Assembly (NCBI RefSeq): GCF_032854445.1
Contig: NC_088295.1
Span: 16,045,385 to 16,109,384 of the forward strand
DNA length: 64,000 nucleotides
Reading direction: 5' to 3'
Source of the DNA: Liolophura sinensis
Taxonomy: Eukaryota > Mollusca > Polyplacophora > Chitonida > Chitonidae
Both the position numbers and the translations under genes were made by a program. Shown here piece after piece: positions 50,124 through 58,736 of this stretch (positions are counted from its first letter, which is position 1; every line of letters begins with the position of its first letter). Below the pieces are notes generated by a model that saw nothing but the letters and a program-made list of their open reading frames with translations, did no database searches and was not told where the DNA came from.

Positions 50124-50690
50124 TGTATTTGTCTGGTTCGGTGATTATCATGACACATTACGAACGGCTGATTGGTATTTGTCTGTTTCGGTGATTATCA
50201 TGACACATCGCGAACGGCTGATTGGTATTTGTCTGTTTCGGTGATTATCATGACACATCGCGAACGGCTGAATGGTATTTGTCTGTTTCGGCGATTATCA
50301 TGACACATTACGAACGGCTGAATGGTATTTGTCTGTTTCGGCGATTATCATGACACATTACGAACGGCTGATTGGTATTTGTCTGTTTCGGTGATTGTCA
50401 TGACACATCGCGAACGGCTGATTGGTAATTGTCTGTTTCTGTGATTATCATGACACATCGCGAACGGCTGATTGGTAATTGTCTGTTTCTGTGATCATCA
50501 TGACACATCGCGAACGACTGATTGGTATTTGTCTGTTTCTGTGATTATCATGACACATCGCGAACGGCTGAATGGTATTTGTCTGTTTCTGTGATTATCA
50601 TGACACATCGCGAACGACTGATTGGTATTTGTCTGTTTCTATGATTATCATGGCACATTGCAAAACCTTGTGTGGTATTTATGTATTTAT
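50124..50690. repeat. 50-bp tandem repeat, about 11 units
   Basis: 'cgaacggctg' or 'cgaacgactg' recurs at 50161, 50211, 50261, 50311, 50361, 50411, 50461, 50511, 50561 and 50611, exactly 50 bp apart. The units include 'tttgtctgtttc' and 'gattatcatgacacat'. It abuts the 23-bp array directly. Confidence 0.97.
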
Positions 50691-50871
50691 TAGCCAAACT
50701 ATTTTCTTTATTCTTTCACATTTATACACACATATTTTTGGAACTGGAATACTCTCCAACTTCTTGTATAATCAGTATGCAACGCTGGCGATATATTCGG
50801 TACTCCGTTTGCCTTGTCACGAATATCATAAATATATTTTCATGTGTTTGTTTCTGTAAAATCCTCATTGA

Positions 50872-51139
50872 TTTTTTTTTTTTTTTTTTTTTTTTTTGAT
50901 TGGTGTTTTACGCCGTACTCAAGAATATTTCACTTATACGACGGCGGCCAGCATTATGGTGGGTGGAAACCGGGCAGAGCCCGGGGGAAACCCACGACCA
51001 TCCGCAGGTTGCTGGCAGACCTTCTCACGTACGGCCGCCAGCATGAGCTGGACTTGAACTCACAGCGACCGCATTGGTGAGAGACTCCTGGGTCATTACG
51101 CTGCGCTAGCGCTTTAACCGACTGAGCCACGGAGGCCCC
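50872..51139 (-). mobile_element. Young full-length SINE (family 1) with 14-bp duplication
   Basis: On the minus strand it runs from a tRNA-like 'ggggcctccgtggctcagtc' through the B-box 'gtgagttcaagtcc' to a long poly-A (the T run at 50872-50897). AAAATCCTCATTGA is repeated exactly at 50858-50871 and 51140-51153. It is the best-preserved copy along with the one at 56454. Confidence 0.95.
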
Positions 51140-51345
51140 AAAATCCTCATTGAAAATATACTGACGTAGTAATGTTTTCGCTTAGCACTTACATGAGTGT
51201 CAGATTGATGTAATGCATCTATTTCTTAGTGGTCTGCTTTAAGTAGAACATTTGTGTTTGTTTATCACTGAATACCTGGACGATAATAATAATTATTTCA
51301 GTGATTTCTTCGTTTATGTCGCTCACATCATTCAGCAAATTATCA

Positions 51346-51780
51346 TGGAGTAGGGGAGACAACTCCTCGTTTTGACACTTAGCTTGTTACGGTGTTGGCC
51401 TATTTCGAGTTAGACTCCAGCGCTTTTAACTATATCAAGCCGTTTCAGTACATATACCCGGTATGTGAGCATACTTAGGGTGTAAATCGTACCTAACATT
51501 TTTTCAGTCACATGTCGACAAGGAGTCACGAGGTGTGTGCACATATAGATACCAGAAATGACGCCCCACCGAGTGACTTTATATACTGACACCGGGCCAG
51601 TCAATCATGTTTCCTTGTTCTAACCTCTCAGTAGGGCCTACTCAGCTCGAAGCGAAACAGCAGCAAGTACCATTTTAAAAGTCTTTGGTATGACCCTACC
51701 CGGATTAATGCCACACAGGCCTCCCGACCTCGCGGAGGACGTCCTAACAATTTGGCCAGCGAAGCAGCTATTTCCGTAGA
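51346..51780 (-). mobile_element. SINE family 2 copy
   Basis: The reverse complement shares with 52914-53265 the order: tRNA-like head near 51770, 'actgacaaaa...' internal region, 'cagtcacatg' (complement of the catatgactg motif) and the end 'aggggagacaactcctcg'. It is diverged and has no coding content. Confidence 0.6.
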
Positions 51781-52019
51781 GGCCTATGTACATGTATAAA
51801 TAAACCGAAATATTTGTATAAATGTATAGGAACCAAATGGATATTTAATCGTGAATTATCGATATGACTAAACCAATATATATGTCGATAAATAGCATTT
51901 ACTCTAGCTTTGCCGAATTAGCATTGTCATTCAAAGAGGAAGGTATTAGTAAGCAGGATCAGGAGCGTCTCACGGAGGTCGAAGCTTGAGTGCTAATTAC
52001 AGACAGTGTAGTGCTTTAC

Positions 52020-52135
52020 AGTACTAGCCTATATACTATATCCATATATCGATATCGATAACTGGTTTATGGATATTATAATTAATTTATCGATATCGAT
52101 TATATTTTCATGTCGATAGTTCATTTATCGATACC
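52020..52135. repeat. AT-rich stretch dense in ATCGAT palindromes
   Basis: TATCGATA or ATCGATATCGAT-type palindromes occur at about 52046-52060, 52090-52102 and 52126-52134, with related 'ttatcgat' and 'gtcgataa' forms at 51858-51892. TATCGATA is a known insect DREF site, but a regulatory role here is speculative. Confidence 0.5.
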
Positions 52136-52154
52136 TCGACCTGCCAAGAGAAGA

Positions 52155-52225
52155 CAGTGTATAAGTACACACATCTGAGGACTCGTCGTCGTCATATGTT
52201 AAGCACGACGTAAAACCCCTAACAT
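52155..52225 (+). mobile_element. SINE family 2 tail fragment
   Basis: 'gaagacagtgtataagtaca', 'cgtcgtcatatgttaagcac' and 'gacgtaaaaccc' match the end of family 2. The head is missing. Confidence 0.5.
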
Positions 52226-52324
52226 ATATACATGCATACATTTATCAATATGAGTTGTTCCCGATTAACTTTTATATAAGTAATATAAGTGGAATTAAGC
52301 CATAATCATTCATTCATATGTCTG

Positions 52325-52570
52325 TTCACTACAGTCTGTTTCTTTTAACCAGCTATCTGTAAAATCAGTCATACTCGCTACCATAATTACCTGTAGTCAG
52401 CTACACATAACATCACAAGCTCTACACATTACTATGTTGGACGTCCACATTATTGCAAAGGAATGCAGATAGAATTCTTTTTCTAATTAATAATGTTAAA
52501 CGCTGTAAGCTTGGTTTCAACACCAAGAACTCATTGCCTTAGGTGACGTCATGATTATTAAAAAGCAAGT
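52325..52570 (+). repeat. Unnamed dispersed repeat, copy A
   Basis: Shares with copy B (56275-56800) the order 'ctatctgtaaaatcagtcatact', 'ctacaca', 'atgttg-acgtc', 'tttctaatt' and 'cttcaacaccaagaactc...attgcc', then 'gacgtcat'. Copy C (57065-57290) holds the same order on the other strand. No terminal repeats or coding region were recognised. Confidence 0.75.
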
Positions 52571-52616
52571 CTAATCAGACCCGCCTCACCGTATAAAACT
52601 AGTAGGTGGTTGACCA

Positions 52617-52757
52617 GTAGGCCTTACGTTGGAAGGTCCTCCAGCAACCTGCAAATGGTCGTGGGTTTCCATCGGCCTTTGTCTACTCTCTTCCCATCAC
52701 AATGCTGGCCGCCGTAGAATCAGTGAAATATTCTGGATTGCGGCGTAAAACAAAAAT
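52617..52757 (+). mobile_element. SINE family 1, 3' fragment
   Basis: Begins near 'ggccttacgttggaaggtcc' and ends 'attgcggcgtaaaac'. It lacks the tRNA-like head and has decayed. Confidence 0.75.
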
Positions 52758-52913
52758 GCGCAGATTTTAGAGCTACGTAAAATTTGCCTGAGGCCACTCA
52801 GAATGGGTTTCGAACCAGCGACCTTAAAGCCAGGTATACAATCACAAGCAATGTCAGTCAGTGATATCTTTATTTAGACCTTTGTTTTCAACGTCATCAA
52901 GCAACGCAGCGTA

Positions 52914-53265
52914 GAATAGGGGAGATAACTCCTCGTGACACGTTTTCTTAAGTCCTGTCATATGTATGTGTGTATGGTCAGGGTTTTACGTTGCAGCTAA
53001 CATTTTTTTAGTCATATGACCATGGGGAGTCGTCAGGTGTGCGTACATATACTGTGTCTTCTTGTGGCAGGGCGAGTTCGTCGAAGTACTGTCGAAAACA
53101 TCCGACATGACATACTATCTAGTCACATTATTCCATACTGAAAGTACAGGACCAATTATGTTCCTACCTCTCAGTGCTTAGTGCCAAGCGAGTGAGCAAC
53201 AAGTAACATCGTCTGCCGAGTTCGAGGTGGACGCTCTAACCATTAGGCCACCGAAGCCGTCAGTA
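52914..53265 (-). mobile_element. SINE family 2 copy with tRNA-like head
   Basis: On the minus strand the head reads 'ggtggcctaatggttagagc' (A-box-like), followed by 'cctcgaact' (B-box-like). The body then passes through 'ggtcatatgactaaaaaaat' to 'gaggagttatctcccctatt'. This copy shows that family 2 is tRNA-derived. Confidence 0.7.
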
Positions 53266-53323
53266 TATCATATTGTAACGTACATCTATTTGTGTAAAGC
53301 ATAGCTTTAGCTCTGCTCCTCTG

Positions 53324-53584
53324 CACCGAGAGAAAAGATTGGGTCAACGGATTCAAAAATCTGCGTAATTCAATGAAGCTAATTTGACTCAGAAAAAGTC
53401 ACATGATCATATTAACTGAGTCATGGACGACTCATGTGAGTTTTCCGACCAACCAAATGAGTCAAAATATAATCAGATTAGTTGACTCAGCTGATCAGGT
53501 GATATGTCTTTGTTTTTGAGTGGAATTAGCTCCACTAAATTACTCAGCTTTTTGAGTCACTTGACCCAAACTTTTCTCTCAGTG
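53324..53584. mobile_element. MITE with long inverted ends
   Basis: The left end 'caccgagagaaaagattggg' and the right end 'cccaaacttttctctcagtg' are near-perfect reverse complements. Pairing continues inward through 'aaatctgcgtaatt' and 'gagctaatt' for about 75 bp. It is about 261 bp long with no coding region. It lies just downstream of copy 2 of the cysteine/EF-hand gene. Confidence 0.85.
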
Positions 53585-53932
53585 TGGTGTAGTCTCTAAT
53601 AATGGGTTAACGTTATATGGATGCAATTATAATTTCATAAACGGCCTGTGGTCCAACTGCTTGTGGCCAAAGGGGTCATATGTGTAAATCAACAATTTCA
53701 GTGGATTGTATAACACCAGACACATATCAAAAAAAAAAAAAATGAAAAGTATACATCGTTAACATCTGTATTCCTAAAATGTCTTCTGCTTTGGGTTTAG
53801 AGACTTCATTATATCAAAAACATGTAAATGAAATGTAAATATAGGAAGAAGTGTACTAATAGACATCTTCAGACATTAAGACACACAAGACTATCTTCAC
53901 CGCGTTCCGGACTCAAATTCAAACCTTCTTAC

Positions 53933-54587
53933 CATCAAAATCGGCCAGAGAGAAGCCTTGATGACGTCATCTCGAGTGGGTTCCAGCGAAAGCAACTCAG
54001 CCAATTCCGTCACCTCGATGAGGCCATTTTTGTTTGTGTCGTACAGGTCGAAGTCTCGGGGTAAAGGAATGACGACTTGGTCTTTGATCTCGAGGAAAAG
54101 CTAAGCAAAAAAGAAGTAACCATATATATGATTGTAATCCAGTGTAGTAAGCTGGAAATTGTTGAAAGAAAATCTTGAGCAGTGTTTTTTTTGTGGAAAT
54201 CGAAGATAAATTTATGATTGGTTGTTGTATAATTATTCTGTGCCAAAAAGTAAGACAAAACGAAAATAGCTCTCGTAAAATCGCATTTTCAACCATTTTT
54301 TAATTGTGTTAAAAATCAATCGAGAAAATTCTAATAAAGCAGATCTTTATCATCATGATTACATATACGGCAGTTCCTTGCGTTAAGTAAAAACATACCT
54401 CAGTTTCTGATTGCTTCCTCCTGTTGCAGGCTTCCCGACACCCTAGACCACAAACGAGGGCCGCTGAGCCTGACGTCTCCGCTGTACACGTGTAGGTGCA
54501 GGCTGCCCGACACACAGGCTCCTGGATCCTCTTCCAAATACGTCTGCCGCAGAACACGATGGGCAGGGACACCAACTTGCAGTTCAT
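53933..54587 (-). pseudogene. Cysteine/EF-hand paralogue, copy 2 (frameshifted)
   Basis: Exon 1 (54587-54399) starts with the same MNCKLV as copy 1, keeps all six module cysteines (C26, C30, C34, C46, C50, C54) with identical CX3CX3C-X11-CX3CX3C spacing, and ends at a GTATGT donor. Its signal region is about 14 residues shorter and lacks most of the hydrophobic core. Exon 2 (54100-53933) encodes an intact first EF-hand (loop DTNKNGLIEVTE). It is 168 nt, where the family requires 3n+1; copy 3 has 169. One base is missing in the run before the second EF-hand, so the frame is lost. No exon 3 or 4 was found in the following 2 kb. It is probably a pseudogene; a sequencing error is possible. Confidence 0.75.
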
Positions 54588-54596
54588 GGTTAATGG

Positions 54597-54925
54597 TACT
54601 GTGAAAGTAAAGATTTGCATTGTAAATACTGAATCATACCGATTTCCCTTATAAATAAAACTTTTATAGTTTATTTAATTATTGATTACGATCTTAATAA
54701 CAAATAATAATAAATTAAATAGGGCATGGACAACTTGTGTTTGGATTGCGGGAAATAATATAAGTGATAAGGAATGAAGAATGTGCTAAGATATATTTAA
54801 AGGCGAATATATGCAATTTTCTAAAACTCTACAGATTTCAGATACCGTTATTAATAAACTGAAATGTATGTCATTTAGAATTAGAGCCTCAGAATCTCGA
54901 CGAAAAATACTTACTTATCTTAGAT
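54597..54925 (-). promoter_or_regulatory. Possible 5' UTR intron of copy 2
   Basis: An acceptor (ctttcacag) ends at 54599, just above the coding exon. A GTAAGTAT donor on the minus strand lies at 54914, so a noncoding exon from 54915 upward is likely, as in copy 1. A TATA-like ATATATAG lies at about 55005-55012, touching the end of the transposon at 55011. Confidence 0.35.
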
Positions 54926-55010
54926 GTTCGAAGATGCGATGAAATTATTTCCAGATTAGACTTTCCCTTACAAAAGTGATGATAGATCTTGAAAGGACTC
55001 ACACTATATA

Positions 55011-55623
55011 TCGGGTGGGTATAAAACATGGGCCGTACTTTGATGCTGCATTGTTCCATTATCTTTTGTTCAAACCCTTTCACTCTTTAGACATTCAGAT
55101 GGCATGATTTTGTTAATATACTGACCGATTTTCAAGGTCATAGCTTGAGTAGTCTGTACAAAGGGTTAAAGTGAAAACATAGCCTTAAAAACGCACGTTC
55201 CGGTGACCCACATTTCATCACCTGTCAGGTGTCATGAGGGTCGCACGGAAAAATTCACTGAGGATGAACTAAAAGCACGCATCAAGGACTGCTGGAAAAA
55301 AATTACTCTTCAGGAGATTCGGGACTCAATCATTTCATGGAAGAAACGTTTGCGCGCCGTTTACCGAGAAGATGGAGGACCAATTGATCACCTTTTCAAG
55401 TAAAACAAGGTAAAACATCATTTTGAAATATCCGGAACGTGCGTTTTTGACTCTTTTTTCATTTTGGTCCCATGAACAGAAATCTTATAGGATGAAATTG
55501 AAATTTGGTCTGTATACTAAGGACATAAGGGCCTTTGAGTGTGTACATTTTTAGAAACTGACGTAAGAGAGTTTCGGAGATATTGAGTGTCAGGGTATGG
55601 CCCATTTTTTATGCCCACCCGAT
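55011..55623 (+). mobile_element. Nonautonomous TIR element carrying a transposase C-terminus
   Basis: The outer inverted ends are 'atcgggtgggtataaaacat' (from 55011) and its near-complement ending at 55623, about 25 bp. An inner perfect 17-bp inverted pair, aaaaacgcacgttccgg, lies at 55187-55203 and 55432-55448. Between the inner repeats, an open frame to 55403 encodes about 50 residues: ELKARIKDCWKKITLQEIRD, SWKKRLRAV and a closing GGPIDHLFK. This resembles the end of DDE (Tc1/mariner-like) transposases. The catalytic part is absent, so it is an internally deleted derivative. Confidence 0.75.
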
Positions 55624-56274
55624 GTACTGCTCGAGGCCGCCTGATAAGGGGATTTTCCATCGCTACACGTCACCGAGTGGGCGTGGCTAAGGTCGACATA
55701 TCAGCCGTATAAATCTGCCACTGGTTGACCTCTTTCCACAGTCCCTTGAAAGGCAAACTTGGAAATAAGATATCCGAGTGTTTGTTTCTTCCACAGTTAG
55801 GTTTATGTTTGTCAACTTAGTGGTAACGGATTAGCATCCTGGATGCTGATGATAGAGACCCCTCACTGACCATATTTGGCTGCAGCATTAACTCAGGATG
55901 CTTACCAGTCATCTGGAGAAAGGAATTGGTTTTCCTTGAACATGATGAATATGACTATGACGTTTTACTAGTACACATTGTTTGAGTCCGCCTTAAACGT
56001 TATTATTTACTTTACCCAAATAAATAAATAAAAACATGTGATCCTCGTGGAAAATAATTTTTGTTTGTCTCTTACACGGTGTTTTACACAACAGTGGCCA
56101 GATCCAAATTCGGACTTAATCCCTGGAGAAAACAGTTCACCTGGCTTTGTATTTAATTCCCCAAAATCATGCAGCAACTCATTCGTCGTTAACGACATTC
56201 GAATACATTAAAATACGCCCCTTGCTTTGGTTTTGAATACATTCTGCCATGGGTGTCTTTTGCATGGTGTTGTT

Positions 56275-56800
56275 ATAATCTGCTTCTTTCAGACAGTCAC
56301 CTATCTGTAAAATCAATCATACTCTCTACTAAAGTTGGCTTTCTTTAGTGACACGTACCACTATGTCACAATTTCTACACACTGAGATGTTGTACGTCTA
56401 TATTATCACCAGGCGAGTGCAGTTTGAACATTTTTTCTAATTCATAAACCTGGGCCTCCGTGGCTTAGTTGGTTAGCGCGCTAGCGCAGCGTAATGGCCC
56501 AGGAGCCTCTCACTAATGCGGTCGCTGTGAGTTCAAGTCCAGCTCATGCTGGCCCCCTCTCTGGCCTTACGATCTTCCAGGACCTGCAGATGGTCGTGGG
56601 TTTCCCCCGGCCTCTGTCCGATTTCTTCTCATCATAATGCTGGCCCCCGTCGTAGCAGTGAAATATTCTTGAGTGCGGCGTAAAACACAAATCAAATCAA
56701 ATAAATAAATAAATAAATAAGTAAATTCATAAACCTGGCTTCAACACCAAGAACTCATTGCCTCGGTAGACGTCATACTTATTAAAAACAAGTGGCATGC
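56275..56800 (+). repeat. Unnamed dispersed repeat, copy B, split by a SINE
   Basis: Homologous to copy A (52325-52570) on both sides of the SINE at 56454-56723. Left part: 'cctatctgtaaaatcaatca' to 'tttctaattcataaacctgg'. Right part: 'cttcaacaccaagaactcat' to 'gacgtcat'. This fixes the insertion order. Confidence 0.8.
56454..56723 (+). mobile_element. Young SINE (family 1) with 15-bp duplication
   Basis: Full length: 'gcctccgtggcttagttgg' head, B-box 'gtgagttcaagtcc', core 'gatggtcgtgggtttccccc', (AAAT)n tail. The exact 15-bp aattcataaacctgg is present at 56439-56453 and 56724-56738. It is inserted into repeat copy B. Confidence 0.97.
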
Positions 56801-57064
56801 TGGACAATGTGCGAGGAGAGTAATTTCTTTTACAATATCTCCATCAACATGCGGTAAAAGCACAGCCTAAACTACGGCTCAGCGAATCAGATCAAATACC
56901 ACTGGAGATAAAAATAAAATTCATTTATGAGGTTATATTATACTAAACGTGTGAACAGTCTCAAATATGACAATATCAGAAACAGGGTTCAGATTGGCAG
57001 TCGATAGCAGTTTAGATAACTGACATCATCCTTCGTCAAAGCATGTTGAATTCCGCCAAATATT

Positions 57065-57290
57065 CAGAATACCACTGGTTTTTTCTTTAAATAATTATGA
57101 CGTCACCCGAAGCAATGAGCTCTTAATTGTCTTCGAAACCGAGATTATGCAGTTTAACATTATGAGTTAGGCAAATTGTTCTACCCTCATTTTCTCTGCA
57201 AGAATATGGACTTCCAACATATCCATGTGTAGAGATTGTCTTTTGCAGACCAACAAACGTAACAAATACATGCACAGGAGAACTATAATA
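57065..57290 (-). repeat. Unnamed dispersed repeat, copy C (inverted)
   Basis: The reverse complement contains 'ctacacatggatatgttgga', 'gtttcgaagac', 'gagctcattgc' and 'ggtgacgtcata' in the order of copies A and B. With copy B it forms an inverted pair about 270 bp apart. Confidence 0.7.
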
Positions 57291-57299
57291 TTATCCATG

Positions 57300-58140
57300 T
57301 CATTTATACTTGATATCCAGAATCTATTTTAAAGAACGCTTAAAAAATTTACTTTCTGGCGCTTCTACAATTTAAATTGATTTGTGCATTATCAAACTGA
57401 TATACCCTGTAACTGTTTCGGTATATCCTTATGTTTTGTAAAATCTTACAACCTTACTCATATTATGTGAAGGTATGTATTATTTCATTTAGTTTTATTA
57501 GAGGAGTCACGTTGCTGCAGGTTCTGTTTGAAACCCAGAATTAAGCACGTGAGTTTTACTGGAAAAGATTATTAGTGTTTTTTACTGGAGAGTTTATGTC
57601 TTTTGTCTTTTTATTCATTATCAGAAATCATATTGGTGTCTACACAAATGCTTATTTCCCATAACCAAGTAACCAAGTCATGTAAATTCTATTATAATTT
57701 GAAGCCTATAAAGATCTTGGTCAGTCTGTGCAGTCTTTCTTTGGTACAGTAGGTCATTCTGTCCACATGGTATTGTTGTGAGACCTGTCAACACAATATA
57801 GTAGTAACATGACACCTACAGCCGACAATGGCAAACAACATCATAGTCACCGTTGTCCACCAGGCTCTACATGAGAACATTAACCAACCAATGATCGCCG
57901 ATGTTCGCGGTGGGATGAGGGAACCAAATTTGTGAAGTTCCGCGCTTCCTGATTCCCTTAGAGATCTTTAGTGAATTACAGTTAGTTTCAAGCACGTAAA
58001 ACTCCCCCCGCCCCCTCCTTCACTGCCTGACATCCCGGTTGTAAGCCCTGTATATTTCTAGACAAACGAGCAGTAGATCACAAGAACTTGCGCTGAAGGA
58101 ACAACTACAATCATCTGACCATTTTGCTCCGAATTCTCTA
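57300..58140. other. No gene seen
   Basis: AT-rich flank between repeat C and the SINEs upstream of copy 3. If copy 3 was once transcribed, its noncoding first exon should lie here; no convincing TATA/donor pair was found. Confidence 0.4.
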
Positions 58141-58149
58141 TGTAATTAT

Positions 58150-58465
58150 CATTTTTATTTATCTATTTACATATTTATATGTTTATTTTTTTATTCATTT
58201 TATTTTTTTTCATTACCATACTCAAGAATAAGTCACAAATACAGTGGTTGTTAGTTGTATATGGGGAATCAAAAAACACCTGAGGAAAGATCCAAACTTT
58301 AGCAAGATACTGGCGACGAACTTTCCCACATGTGACGAATATGCAGATATGGACATCACATTGATATAAGACTAGTGGTCTTCAAAGAACGCTTTTTTTT
58401 ATACAACACAAATCCCCTGTCCATAGTCGGGTTTGAACCCGTACCTCGCGTGCCATAGGGACTAA
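58150..58465 (-). mobile_element. SINE of a third family
   Basis: On the minus strand a perfect B-box-like 'gggttcaaacccg' sits at about 58429-58441, preceded by 'tggcacgcgaggta'. The body ends in a TTTA-rich tail (58150-58210), with 'attcttgagtatggtaatg' near the tail. The A-box region is missing or beyond recognition. Confidence 0.65.
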
Positions 58466-58524
58466 AATACAAGCACCCCTAAATTGGGCTTGGAATAAGT
58501 ACACTTTTTCTTTTCCAGCAGTCG

Positions 58525-58724
58525 CTTTGATTTCAAGTCCAGCTCATGCTGTCTTCCTCTCCGGCCGTAAGTGGGACGGTCTATGAGCAACCCCCCGATG
58601 GTCGTGGGTTTCCCCCGGGCTCTGCCCGGTTTCCTCCCACCATCATGCTGGCCGCCGTCGCATAAGTGAAATATTCTTGAGTACGGCGTAAAACACCGAT
58701 CAAATAAAATAAATAAATAAATCT
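58525..58724 (+). mobile_element. 5'-truncated SINE (family 1) next to copy 3 exon 1
   Basis: Starts at 'gatttcaagtccagctcatg' (B-box onward) and runs to an (AAAT)n tail that ends only about 12 bases before the ATG of copy 3. It sits where the 5' UTR intron of the family should be, right at the acceptor 'cttttgcag'. Confidence 0.85.
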
Positions 58725-58736
58725 TTTGCAGCAATC

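Noticed and set aside
49386-50194. Open frames of 72-218 codons with a repeated LSYVHGEV-like peptide
   Set aside because: They follow from the 23-bp repeat; composition and period explain them, and no other coding feature is present.
50124-50690. Possible CRISPR array (regular 50-bp spacing)
   Set aside because: Whole units repeat with no unique spacers, and the window is clearly eukaryotic nuclear DNA.
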